Shown one piece after another: positions 39,957-48,096 of a stretch of 64,000 bases of DNA; the stretch's first letter is position 1; each line of letters starts with the position of its first letter. Source of the DNA: Paraburkholderia sacchari (GTDB taxonomy: Bacteria > Pseudomonadota > Gammaproteobacteria > Burkholderiales > Burkholderiaceae). The position numbers and the translations under genes are program-made. The stretch is taken from the NCBI RefSeq assembly GCF_000785435.2, contig NZ_JTDB02000001.1, positions 1 through 64,000 on the forward strand. The letters are read 5' to 3'. The notes beneath the pieces were generated by a model. The model saw only the letters and a list, made by a program, of their open reading frames with translations. It was not told the DNA's origin and did not search any database.

Positions 39957-40769
39957 TCAAATCTGATCGCGCCCAAACGCGCGCAACGCGCCGAGATCCA
40001 CCACATCCACGCGGTTATACGAAAGCGTGACGAGCCCTTCGCGCTCGAGCGTCTGCAACGCCTGATTGACGCGCTGCCGCGACGCCCCCGCGAGCATGCC
40101 GATCTCTTCCTGCGAAATCTCGAGCGCGTGGCCCGTTTCCGGATACAGGTCGGGGTTGAACATCTGCGCGAGCGCCTGCGCCACGCGCGCATCGACGTCG
40201 AGCAGCCGGCTATTCTGGATCAGCGCGATGAACTCGCCCATGCGATTGTTCAACTGATGAATCACGAAGCGGTTGAACGGCAGGCTGCTGTCCATGAGCC
40301 GATGAAACGTGTCCGCCGGCACCGCCATCACAAGCGAGGGCTGCAGCGCGATCACGTCGTACTTGCGCGGCTCGCGCTTGATCACGCTGCCCTCGCCGAA
40401 CCAGCCGCCATGCGGCACGCCCGAGAAGGTGCAGCCGCGCCCCGACGCATTGAAGATGGCGAGCTTCACGAGCCCGCTGCTCACGCCCAGCCAGTAAGCG
40501 GAAGGCGCGTCGCGCGCGGCCACGATCGCGCCCGCGGCCCACGCCTGCGCATGCGAGGTTTCGAGCACCCATGCGCGGTGCTCGGGCGCGAGCGTGCGAA
40601 ACCATGCGCAGCGCTCGAACAGCGCCGCGAGTTGCGCCGCATTGCGCGCGTCGATCCGGCCCGTGGCCACTGTGGCCATCGTGGCAAGCGGGTCCTTAGG
40701 AGGAACAGGATCCGGGGGGATAATGGGCTGCGTCATCGCGCTTATCTGAATTACCTGGAGGTCGGTCAT
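39957..40769 (-). CDS. Crp/Fnr-family transcriptional regulator
   Basis: 270 aa from 40769, or 259 aa if the ATG at 40736 is used; neither has a strong ribosome binding site. Cyclic-nucleotide-type sensor domain (ERCAWFRTLAPEHRAWVLE, GCTFSGVPHGGWFGEGSVI), long dimer helix (FNRFVIHQLNNRMGEFIALI) and winged HTH (LEISQEEIGMLAGASRQRVN, QALQTLEREGLVTLSY). It lacks the N-terminal Cys cluster of Fnr, so it is not an iron-sulfur oxygen sensor, and effector is unknown. It is divergent from the acyl-CoA ligase gene (155-bp shared region) and may control it. Confidence 0.9.
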   Translation of the reverse strand: MTDLQVIQISAMTQPIIPPDPVPPKDPLATMATVATGRIDARNAAQLAALFERCAWFRTLAPEHRAWVLETSHAQAWAAGAIVAARDAPSAYWLGVSSGLVKLAIFNASGRGCTFSGVPHGGWFGEGSVIKREPRKYDVIALQPSLVMAVPADTFHRLMDSSLPFNRFVIHQLNNRMGEFIALIQNSRLLDVDARVAQALAQMFNPDLYPETGHALEISQEEIGMLAGASRQRVNQALQTLEREGLVTLSYNRVDVVDLGALRAFGRDQI

Positions 40770-40924
40770 CCGTGGCGCGGGGAAGACACGCTCTGTCGCG
40801 CCGGCGACAGACTCCCTCGCACCGTCCTGCTACGGTAGCGCGAATCATACCGATAAACCAGCCGATAACCCGGAAACAGGCCCGCACCCCGGGGCCTGTA
40901 TGGATCGAATCAGGAGACAGCACC

Positions 40925-42568
40925 ATGTCGCACCCGTACGAGGAAGGGCTCGCGCAACGCGAAGCCAATTACGTCCCGCTCACGCCCATCGACTTCATTG
41001 CGCGCGCCGCCGAGGTTTATGGCGAGCGTCTCGCCATGGTCCACGGCAACGTGCGCCGCAACTGGCGCGAGACCTATGCGCGCACGCGGCGTCTCGCGAG
41101 CGCGCTCGAACGGTCGGGTGTCGCGCGCGGCGACACCGTCGCGGTGCTGCTCCCCAACATCCCCGCCATGGTCGAAGCGCACTTCGGCGTACCGATGGCG
41201 GGCGCCGTGCTCAATACGCTCAATACGCGGCTCGACGTCGCGACCATGCTGTTCATGCTGCGCCATGGCGAGGCGAAGGTGCTCATCGTCGACACCGAGT
41301 TCGCGACGCTCGCGCAACGCGCGGCACTCGAATTTCCGGCGCTGAAGATCATTACCGTGGCCGATGTCGCGCCCGCGGACCCCGAGCATTTTCCGCGCGG
41401 CATCGACTATGAAGCCTTTCTCGAACAAGGCGACCCCGAGTTCGCCTGGCAACTGCCCGCGAACGAGTGGGACGCCATCGCGCTGAACTACACCTCGGGC
41501 ACGACCGGCGACCCGAAGGGCGTGGTCTATCACCATCGCGGCGCGTATCTGAATGCGGTGAGCAATATCCTCGAATGGGATATGCCCAAGCACGCGGTGT
41601 ATTTGTGGACGCTGCCGCTCTTTCATTGCAACGGCTGGTGCTTCGCGTGGACCGTGGCGGCGCGCGCGGGCGTGAACGTGTGCCTGCGCAAGTTCGACGC
41701 GAAGCTCGTGTTCGATTTGATCCGCACCGAAGGTGTCACGCACTATTGCGGCGCGCCCATCGTGCAGGGCGCGCTCGCCGACGCACCCGCCGAATACCGC
41801 GAGGGCATCGCTCACACGGTGCGCACGATGGTGGCGGGCGCGCCGCCCGCACCCGCCGTGATCGCGAAGATGAAGACCATCGGCATCGAACTCACGCACG
41901 TGTACGGGCTCACCGAGGTCTACGGTCCGGCTTCGGTGTGCGCGACGCAGGACGGCTGGAAAACGCTGCCCGAAGACGAACAGGCGCGGCTCGCCGCGCG
42001 CCAGGGCGTGCGCTATCACCTGCAAAGCGGCATCAGCGTGCGCAACCCCGAGACGATGGAGCCCGTGCCGAACGACGGCGAAACGCTCGGCGAAATCATG
42101 TTTCGCGGCAACATCTGCATGAAGGGCTATCTGAAGAACGAGCGGGCGACGGAAGAGGCGTTTCGCGGCGGGTGGTTCCATACCGGCGATCTCGGCGTAA
42201 TGAGCCCCGACGGCTATGTACGCATCACCGACCGCAGCAAGGACATCATCATCTCGGGCGGCGAGAACATTTCGAGCATCGAGGTGGAAGACACGCTGTA
42301 TCGCCATCCCGCGGTCGCGCTCGCGGCGGTCGTGGCGATGCCCGACGCGAAGTGGGGTGAAGTGCCGTGTGCATTTGTCGAATTGCGGGAAGGTGCGAGC
42401 GCAACGGTCGAGGAGATCATCGCGCATTGCCGGCTCTTTCTCGCGGCTTACAAGGTGCCTCGCGTCGTGAAGTTCGGCGAGTTGCCGCGCACCGCAACGG
42501 GCAAGATCCAGAAATACGAATTGCGCGCGCAGGTGGGGTCGAAAAGCGCGATCGATATGAAGAAATAA
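40925..42568 (+). CDS. AMP-forming acyl-CoA synthetase (DmdB-like)
   Basis: 547 aa ANL-superfamily ligase. P-loop YTSGTTGDPKGVVYHHRGA (near residue 188), the adenylate-binding VYGLTEVYGPA, the hinge FHTGDLGVMSPDGYVRITDR, SGGENISSIEVE and the C-terminal catalytic Lys in PRTATGKIQKYELR. It activates a carboxylic acid to its CoA thioester. The N-terminal sequence style (PLTPIDFIARAAEVYG) is that of the medium-chain / 3-methylmercaptopropionate ligase group, but substrate is not decidable. The start follows AGGAGACAGCACC. Downstream hairpin at 42579-42601 lacks a T-tract. Confidence 0.93.
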   Translation: MSHPYEEGLAQREANYVPLTPIDFIARAAEVYGERLAMVHGNVRRNWRETYARTRRLASALERSGVARGDTVAVLLPNIPAMVEAHFGVPMAGAVLNTLNTRLDVATMLFMLRHGEAKVLIVDTEFATLAQRAALEFPALKIITVADVAPADPEHFPRGIDYEAFLEQGDPEFAWQLPANEWDAIALNYTSGTTGDPKGVVYHHRGAYLNAVSNILEWDMPKHAVYLWTLPLFHCNGWCFAWTVAARAGVNVCLRKFDAKLVFDLIRTEGVTHYCGAPIVQGALADAPAEYREGIAHTVRTMVAGAPPAPAVIAKMKTIGIELTHVYGLTEVYGPASVCATQDGWKTLPEDEQARLAARQGVRYHLQSGISVRNPETMEPVPNDGETLGEIMFRGNICMKGYLKNERATEEAFRGGWFHTGDLGVMSPDGYVRITDRSKDIIISGGENISSIEVEDTLYRHPAVALAAVVAMPDAKWGEVPCAFVELREGASATVEEIIAHCRLFLAAYKVPRVVKFGELPRTATGKIQKYELRAQVGSKSAIDMKK

Positions 42569-42848
42569 TCCAAAATAGCCGGCGGGTCCGGGCGCCCGCC
42601 GCCCCGCTTATGTTACGGCTCTTGACAACCGGATCCGTTAAGTTGCTTCGGCAATTCGTCAGAAACGAACGGTAATCCATTACGCATCAAGGGCCGACTA
42701 TAAAGCGCGCAATTTTCGTGCGGCAGACCGCTCGAAATGAAACATTACAAGTGCTCACGTATTCATCGCCTTGTCCCCGATAAGCTGGGTTTCACGTCGA
42801 ATGCAACGCAATGTGTGCATGACGACGTACCCGAAGAGGAGGAATGCA

Positions 42849-43160
42849 ATGAATACGACAAGCCGGAAAACCCCCGCCCGCATTCTCGCCGCCGCGCTGC
42901 TCGCAGGCGGTGCACTGATGGGCGCATCGAGCGCCTTTGCCCAATACGCGCCGCACTATGGCGAACCACGTATGGTGCCGGTGGACGTACACGTGTCGAT
43001 CGGCTGGCACGATAACCGTTACTGGGACGGCCACCGCTATTGGGAACGTGACGAGTGGATGCATCATCATCCGCACGATCCGGGCCCTCCGGGCTGGCAC
43101 GGCGACCGTCACGACATGCGTTACGACGAACATCGCCCGCCCCCGCCACCGCGCTACTGA
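42849..43160 (+). CDS. Small secreted His/Trp/Pro-rich protein
   Basis: 103 aa; the start at 42849 is fixed by GAGGAGG immediately upstream. Signal peptide with core ILAAALLAGGALMGASSAFA and cleavage after AFA. The mature 70 residues are dominated by His, Asp, Trp, Tyr and Pro (HDNRYWDGHRYW, HHHPHDPGPPGWHG, ending PPPPPRY). Family not recognised with certainty; similar short periplasmic proteins occur in related genomes. The clustered His and Asp could bind metal, which is inference. Confidence 0.85.
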   Translation: MNTTSRKTPARILAAALLAGGALMGASSAFAQYAPHYGEPRMVPVDVHVSIGWHDNRYWDGHRYWERDEWMHHHPHDPGPPGWHGDRHDMRYDEHRPPPPPRY

Positions 43161-43210
43161 TTTGATCGACGCGGAACCGCACCTCCGCTCCTCGCTACAT
43201 TCCTTGCGCG

Positions 43211-43231
43211 TTAATTCGATATGCGAATTAA
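43211..43231. promoter_or_regulatory. Perfect 8-bp inverted repeat, possible operator
   Basis: TTAATTCG (43211-43218) and CGAATTAA (43224-43231) around a 5-nt centre, in an AT-rich island between convergent genes. It stands just upstream of a possible short transcript that ends at the terminator at 43390. Confidence 0.4.
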
Positions 43232-43270
43232 ATTATTCGGAATTGTGCCGAAAGCCTGGCGGCAGTAACG

Positions 43271-43450
43271 ATGCGTAAAGTGCGCTCGTTGCTTCGCACG
43301 CAGCAGGAAGGTAACGTTATGGAGCGTTTCGTTCCCCGGAGCGCATGGTGTATTCTCATTCCCCCGGCCGTTCGCGGCTGGGGCTTTTTTACGCCGGCTT
43401 CAATCGATAAGCTTGTTCAAGGTGGCGAATTCGATCAGCGCCGCCAGTGA
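43271..43450 (+). CDS. Possible small ORF (about 59 aa), uncertain
   Basis: ATG at 43271 (MRKVRSLLRTQQEGNV) with an internal ATG at 43319 that has the better ribosome binding site (AGGAAGG 8 nt upstream). The frame runs through the terminator hairpin and into the 3' end of the antisense response-regulator gene. The terminator inside the frame argues against a full-length protein; a leader peptide or chance frame is equally possible. Confidence 0.2.
   Translation: MRKVRSLLRTQQEGNVMERFVPRSAWCILIPPAVRGWGFFTPASIDKLVQGGEFDQRRQ
43362..43390 (+). terminator. Rho-independent terminator
   Basis: CCCCGGCCG-TTCG-CGGCTGGGG (43362-43383), a 9-bp stem with one T-G pairing and a stable TTCG loop, followed by C and six T (43385-43390). 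It serves plus-strand transcription, either read-through from 43160 or a short transcript starting after the palindrome at 43211. Confidence 0.8.
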
Positions 43451-44002
43451 CGAAACACCGAGCTTGTCGAGCACGCGCGTCTTGTAGGTGCTGACCGTCT
43501 TGTCGGAAAGCCCGAGCCGCGCCGCCACGCCCTTGTTGCTCATGCCGCGCGCGAGATATTGCAGCACTTCCACTTCGCGCGGCGAGAGCCCGTTGAGCGC
43601 CACGTCGCGGCCGCCGCCACAACTGCCCGCCGGGAAGCAGTCGTACCCGAGCAGCACCGCCTTCACCACGCCGCACAACTCTTCCACGCCACGGCTCTTG
43701 CTCACGTAACCGTTCGCGCCCGCGATGCGCGTGTGATTCGCCATCACCTGCTCGGGCTTCGCGGAAAGCACCAGAACGCGCGTGGCGGATTGCCGTGCGC
43801 GAATGGCGCGAATGACCGACAGCCCGTCCAGCTTTGGCAATTCGAGATCGAGGATGACGAGATCGGGCTGCAATTCCTGCACGATGCGCAACCCTTCTTC
43901 CCCATCGCTGCATTCGCCCACCAGTTCATATTCGGCATGCAAAACGTTTGCAAGCATCTTGAGAACGATGGGGTGATCGTCGATAACCACGATGCGCTTC
44001 AT
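43400..44002 (-). CDS. NarL/FixJ-type response regulator, orphan
   Basis: 200 aa. Receiver domain with acidic pocket Asp8/Asp9, phosphoacceptor Asp52 in LVILDLELPKLDG, and the conserved Lys in VLSAKPEQ. C-terminal LuxR-type HTH: LNGLSPREVEVLQYLARGMS, NKGVAARLGLSDKTVSTYKT. The start at 44002 is chosen because GGAAG lies 6 nt upstream; ATG 44014 would add four residues. No sensor kinase is adjacent, so its partner is elsewhere. It is divergent from the TetR gene. Confidence 0.93.
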   Translation of the reverse strand: MKRIVVIDDHPIVLKMLANVLHAEYELVGECSDGEEGLRIVQELQPDLVILDLELPKLDGLSVIRAIRARQSATRVLVLSAKPEQVMANHTRIAGANGYVSKSRGVEELCGVVKAVLLGYDCFPAGSCGGGRDVALNGLSPREVEVLQYLARGMSNKGVAARLGLSDKTVSTYKTRVLDKLGVSSLAALIEFATLNKLID

Positions 44003-44180
44003 TTTTTCTTCCATATTTAGAGGCGTGATCGGATGCACCTTTCGGCACGAGAATGACAGCCTGAACGACCACCCCGCCTTTGTGTATAGGAAAGGTCTGA
44101 AAGGACGCCGACCGGCTGACAATCGTTAATCGGCGTCGCACGTATTTGAATCTAACTAACGCGTGAATTAGACTGGATCA

Positions 44181-44978
44181 ATGAATCCACATCGCGTTAT
44201 GCCCGCCTCGCCTCCTTCGCCTGTCGCGGCCGAAACCCGCAAGCCCCGCGGGCGTCGCCGCGCCGACGCCGATCTCGACGTGCGCGAGCGGCTGCTGGCC
44301 TGCGCAACGCAGCTCTTCGCCGAACAGGGCATCGCCGCCACGACCATGGCGCAAATCGCTGCCGCGGCGGGCGTCACGTCGGCCATGGTCCACTACTACT
44401 TCACCAATCGCGAAAAACTGCTCGACGCCGTGGTCGAAGAGCGCATCGCGCGCTCCATCGCTTATGTGTGGGGCAGCGCGGACAGCGAAGTCGCCGCCGA
44501 CCCGCACGCGCTCGTGCAGGAACTCGTCGCCAGGCTCTTCGAAGTCACCGAACGCTTGCCGTGGCTGCCGCCGCTATGGCTGCGCGAAATCGTCAACGAA
44601 GGCGGCCTGCTGCGCGAGCGCATGCTCAAGCGCCTGCCCATCGAACAACTGCAACGATTCGTCATGCATATCGGTTCCGCGCAGCGCGAGGGCACCGTGA
44701 ACCCGGCGCTGGAAGCGCCGCTGCTGTTCATGTCGATCCTCGCGCTCGTCATGCTGCCGCTCGCGACCTCGAGGCTCTGGCAAAGCACGCGCGGCCTGCC
44801 GAAGGTCGAGCGCGAGGCGCTGCGCCGCCATGTCACCGCGTTGCTTGCAGGCGCCATGCGGGTGCCCGCGAGCGGGCCTGCGGGTGCGGCTGTGGATGCG
44901 GCTGTGGATGCGGCTGTGGATGCGGCTGTGGGTGCGGCTGTGGGTGCGCCTAAAAATGCCACCGGGAGTGCGTCATGA
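44181..44978 (+). CDS. TetR-family regulator of the exporter operon (CecR/YbiH-like)
   Basis: 265 aa. N-terminal HTH (ERLLACATQLFAEQGIAATT, MAQIAAAAGVTSAMVHYYFT) and a longer ligand-binding part (LPWLPPLWLREIVNEGGLL) resembling the CecR type. The tail of about 30 residues is a simple Ala/Val/Asp repeat encoded by a 12-bp tandem repeat. The stop overlaps the start of the membrane-fusion gene (ATGAGC, 4 bp), so unlike most TetR repressors it is co-translated with its presumed targets. Probably represses the operon until an exported substrate binds. Confidence 0.9.
   Translation: MNPHRVMPASPPSPVAAETRKPRGRRRADADLDVRERLLACATQLFAEQGIAATTMAQIAAAAGVTSAMVHYYFTNREKLLDAVVEERIARSIAYVWGSADSEVAADPHALVQELVARLFEVTERLPWLPPLWLREIVNEGGLLRERMLKRLPIEQLQRFVMHIGSAQREGTVNPALEAPLLFMSILALVMLPLATSRLWQSTRGLPKVEREALRRHVTALLAGAMRVPASGPAGAAVDAAVDAAVDAAVGAAVGAPKNATGSAS
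44883..44948. repeat. 12-bp tandem repeat at the 3' end of the TetR gene
   Basis: Five tandem copies of gcggctgtggat and its variant gcggctgtgggt, encoding (AAVD/G)n just before the stop codon. Length changes would keep frame. Confidence 0.9.
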
Positions 44979-45976
44979 GCGGGCCGATTGAACGTTCACG
45001 CGCCGCCAAGCGCCGCAACGCCCTGCCACTGCGCGCGACCCTCGCGTGCTTCGTTGGCCTCGCCGCGCTCGGCGCATGCTCGCGCCACGAAGCGCCGGTC
45101 TGGCAAGGCTACGTCGAAGGCGAATACGTCTATCTCGCGTCGTCGCAATCGGGCACGCTCGCGAAGCTCGGCGTGCAGCGCGGCCAGACCGTCGCTGCCT
45201 CGGCGCCCGTGTTCGCGCTCGAAGCCGTCGACGAAACCGCCGCGCGCGACGAAGCGCGCCACCGTCTCGCCGCCGCGCAGGCCCAGCTCGACGACCTGCA
45301 AACCGGCAAGCGTCCGCCCGAGGTGCGCGTGACCGAAGCGCAGCTCGCGCAGTCCGAGGCCACCGCGCGCAAGGCGGCGCTCCAGCTCGCGCGCGACGAG
45401 GCGCAGTGGCGCGCAGGCGGCATCTCGCAGGCGCAGCTCGATGACTCGCGCGCGCAGGCCGCATCGAGCGCCGCGCAGGTGCGCGAGTTGCAGAATCAGG
45501 TGCGCGTCGCGAACCTGCCCGGGCGCGTGGCGCAGATCGCGGCGCAGGCCGCCGATGTCGAGGCGGCGCAGGCCACGCTCACCCAGGCGCAGTGGAAGCT
45601 CGATCAGAAGCGCGTGGCCGCGCCGGCTGCGGGGCTGGTCTACGACACGCTTTATCGCGTTGGGGAATGGGTGCAGGCCGGCAGCCCGGTCGTGCAGATG
45701 CTGCCGCCGCAAAACGTCAAGCTGCGCTTTTTCGTGCCCGAAACCGTGGTGGGATCGCTCGCGCCGGGGCGCAAGATTCTCGTGCATTGCGACGGCTGCG
45801 CGGCCGAAGTGCCCGCCACCATCACCTGGGTCTCGAACGCCGCCGAGTACACGCCGCCCGTCATCTACAGCAACGAGCAACGCGCGAAGCTCGTGTTCAT
45901 GGTCGAGGCGCATCCGGTCATGCAAGACGCCGCGAAGCTCCATCCGGGTCAGCCGGTGGAGGTGCGGCTGCAATGA
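44975..45976 (+). CDS. HlyD-family periplasmic adaptor of an ABC exporter
   Basis: 333 aa. Lipoprotein-like N-terminus (FVGLAALGACSR) with a candidate lipid-modified Cys; biotinyl-lipoyl-like half (SQSGTLAKLGVQRGQTV), long coiled-coil hairpin (about 85-210, Ala/Gln/Arg-rich), second lipoyl half (VAAPAAGLVYDTLYRVGEWV) and beta-barrel (LRFFVPETVVGSLAPG). It bridges the ABC transporter and the outer-membrane channel. Resembles E. coli YhiI/YbhG. Overlaps genes on both sides by 4 bp. Confidence 0.92.
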   Translation: MSGPIERSRAAKRRNALPLRATLACFVGLAALGACSRHEAPVWQGYVEGEYVYLASSQSGTLAKLGVQRGQTVAASAPVFALEAVDETAARDEARHRLAAAQAQLDDLQTGKRPPEVRVTEAQLAQSEATARKAALQLARDEAQWRAGGISQAQLDDSRAQAASSAAQVRELQNQVRVANLPGRVAQIAAQAADVEAAQATLTQAQWKLDQKRVAAPAAGLVYDTLYRVGEWVQAGSPVVQMLPPQNVKLRFFVPETVVGSLAPGRKILVHCDGCAAEVPATITWVSNAAEYTPPVIYSNEQRAKLVFMVEAHPVMQDAAKLHPGQPVEVRLQ

Positions 45977-46944
45977 GCACAACCCGCGCAACGGGCGCCG
46001 ACACGGGCAACGAGCCGCGCTACGCCATCGACGTGCGCAATCTCAACAAGCATTTCGGCGACAAGCACGTGGTCAACGACGTCTCGCTGCGCGTCGCGCC
46101 CGGCGAGATCTTCGGCTTTCTCGGGCCCAACGGCAGCGGCAAGACCACCTCGATCCGCCTCATGTGCGGCCTGCTCACGCCCGATTCGGGCTCGGGCACC
46201 TGCCTCGGCTACGACATCGTGCGCGAGAGCGAAGAGATCAAGCGGCGCGTGGGCTACATGACGCAGCGCTTCTCGTACTGGGACGATCTGACGATCCGCG
46301 AGAATCTCGACTTTGTCGCGCGCATCTACCGCATGCCGCGGCGGCGCGAATGCGTCGACCGCGCGCTCGAATCGCTGGGCCTCGAAAGCCGCGCGAACCA
46401 GCTCACGGGCGCGCTCTCGGGCGGCTGGAAGCAGCGTCTCGCGCTGGCCGCCTGCATGCTGCACGAACCGCGGCTGCTGCTGCTCGACGAACCCACGGCG
46501 GGCGTCGATCCCAATGCGCGGCGCGACTTCTGGGAAGAGCTGCACCGGCTCGCCGCGCGCGGCATCTCCGTGCTCGTGAGCACGCACTACATGGACGAAG
46601 CCGAGCGCTGCCACAAGCTCGCCTACATCGCGTGGGGCAAGCTGCTCGCGCAAGGCACGGCCGCCGAAGTAATCGCCGCACAAGACCTCGAAACATGGGC
46701 GATTCACGGCGATCAGCTCACCGCGCTCTCCACCCAATTGCGCGCCATGCCGGGCGTCGATCAAACGGTGGTATTCGGCTCCGTGCTGCACGCGAGTGGC
46801 CGCGACCACGCGGCGCTCGCGACCTCGGTCGAACGCGTGGCCGCCGACTCATCGTTGCACGCGCAACGAATAGACACGGGACTCGAGGACGTCTTCATCC
46901 ATCTGATGAGCCAGACACGCGACAACTACGGGGGCAAGGCCTGA
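45973..46944 (+). CDS. ABC exporter ATP-binding protein
   Basis: 323 aa. Walker A GPNGSGKTT, Q-loop region MTQRFSYWDDL, signature LSGGWKQRLALAA, Walker B RLLLLDEPTAGVD and the switch His in STHYMDEAE. The SGGW variant and the long C-terminal part (about 230-323) are typical of the YhiH/YbhF/CcmA-like group that pairs with ABC-2 permeases. It powers the adjacent permease. The stop overlaps the permease start (TGATG). Confidence 0.93.
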   Translation: MSTTRATGADTGNEPRYAIDVRNLNKHFGDKHVVNDVSLRVAPGEIFGFLGPNGSGKTTSIRLMCGLLTPDSGSGTCLGYDIVRESEEIKRRVGYMTQRFSYWDDLTIRENLDFVARIYRMPRRRECVDRALESLGLESRANQLTGALSGGWKQRLALAACMLHEPRLLLLDEPTAGVDPNARRDFWEELHRLAARGISVLVSTHYMDEAERCHKLAYIAWGKLLAQGTAAEVIAAQDLETWAIHGDQLTALSTQLRAMPGVDQTVVFGSVLHASGRDHAALATSVERVAADSSLHAQRIDTGLEDVFIHLMSQTRDNYGGKA

Positions 46945-48089
46945 TGCTGAAGCTGAACCTCGGGTTTTCCGTGTCGCGCTGGTGGAGCATCGTGCTCAAG
47001 GAGTTCCTGCAGCTCAAGCGCGACCGCGTGACCTTCGCGATGATCGTCGGCTTGCCGATCATGCAGCTCACGCTGTTCGGCTACGCGATCAACACCGATC
47101 CGAAGCACCTGCCCACCGCCATCGTCGTGGCCGAAGACAGCCCTTTCTCGCGCAGCTTCGTGGCGGGCATGAAGAATTCGGCCTACTTCGACGTGATCGA
47201 GACGCTGCCCGACGAGGCCTCTGCGCGGCACGCGCTCGCGCGCGGCAACGTGCAGTTCGTGCTGAGCATTCCCGTGGACTTTTCGCGGCGCTTGCTGCGC
47301 GGCGAGCGGCCCTCGCTGCTGGTGGAAGCGGACGCCACCGATCCCACCGCCATCACCACCGCGCTGGCCGCGCTGCCCGGTCTCATCGCCCCCGTGGCCG
47401 CCAAAGACCTGACCGGCCCGCTCGCGCACCTGAACGGCGCGCCCGCCGCCTTCGACGTGCAGATCCATCGCCTCTACAACCCCGAGGGCATCACGCAGTA
47501 CAACGTCGTGCCGGGCCTCATGGGCGTGATCCTCACGCTGACGATGGTGATGATGACCGGGCTCGCCATCACGCGCGAACGCGAACGGGGCACGATGGAA
47601 AACCTGCTCGCGATGCCCGTGCTGCCCATCGAGGTCATGACGGGCAAGATCGTCCCGTACGTGGCGATTGGCCTCGTGCAGGCGACCATCATCGTGGTCG
47701 CTGCGCGCTTCGTATTCGACGTGCCGTTCGAAGGCGGACTCGTGGCGCTCTATCTTTCGGCGCTGCTGTTCATCGCCGCGAATCTCACGGTGGGCATCAC
47801 GCTCTCGTCGCTCGCGCAGAACCAGTTGCAGTCCATGCAGCTCGCCGTGTTCTACTTCCTGCCGAACCTGCTGCTTTCGGGCTTCATGTTTCCGTTCGCG
47901 GGCATGCCGCGCTGGGCGCAATGGATCGGCAACCTGCTGCCGCTCACCTACTTCAACCGGCTCGTGCGCGGCATCCTGCTCAAAGGCAACGGCTGGGCCG
48001 ACTTGTGGCCTTCCGTGTGGCCGCTCGCCGTGTTCGCGGCCGTCGTGATGACGATCGCGGTGCGCTTCTACCGGCGCACGCTGGACTAG
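46944..48089 (+). CDS. ABC-2 type exporter permease
   Basis: 381 aa. One N-terminal helix (FAMIVGLPIMQLTLFGYAI), a large periplasmic domain (about 50-175) and five C-terminal helices (GLMGVILTLTMVMMTGLAIT, LVALYLSALLFIAANLTVGI, LAVFYFLPNLLLSGFMFPF and others). ITRERERGTMENLLAMPV is the conserved ABC-2 coupling region. Forms the inner-membrane channel with the ATPase. Only one permease gene is present, so a homodimer is likely, unlike YbhS/YbhR. Confidence 0.93.
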   Translation: MLKLNLGFSVSRWWSIVLKEFLQLKRDRVTFAMIVGLPIMQLTLFGYAINTDPKHLPTAIVVAEDSPFSRSFVAGMKNSAYFDVIETLPDEASARHALARGNVQFVLSIPVDFSRRLLRGERPSLLVEADATDPTAITTALAALPGLIAPVAAKDLTGPLAHLNGAPAAFDVQIHRLYNPEGITQYNVVPGLMGVILTLTMVMMTGLAITRERERGTMENLLAMPVLPIEVMTGKIVPYVAIGLVQATIIVVAARFVFDVPFEGGLVALYLSALLFIAANLTVGITLSSLAQNQLQSMQLAVFYFLPNLLLSGFMFPFAGMPRWAQWIGNLLPLTYFNRLVRGILLKGNGWADLWPSVWPLAVFAAVVMTIAVRFYRRTLD

Positions 48090-48096
48090 GGGCGCG

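Noticed and set aside
42579-42601. GGCGGG/CCCGCC hairpin after the acyl-CoA ligase as terminator
   Set aside because: No T-run follows the stem.
42622-42627. TTGACA as -35 of the small His-rich protein gene
   Set aside because: No acceptable -10 at 16-18 bp.
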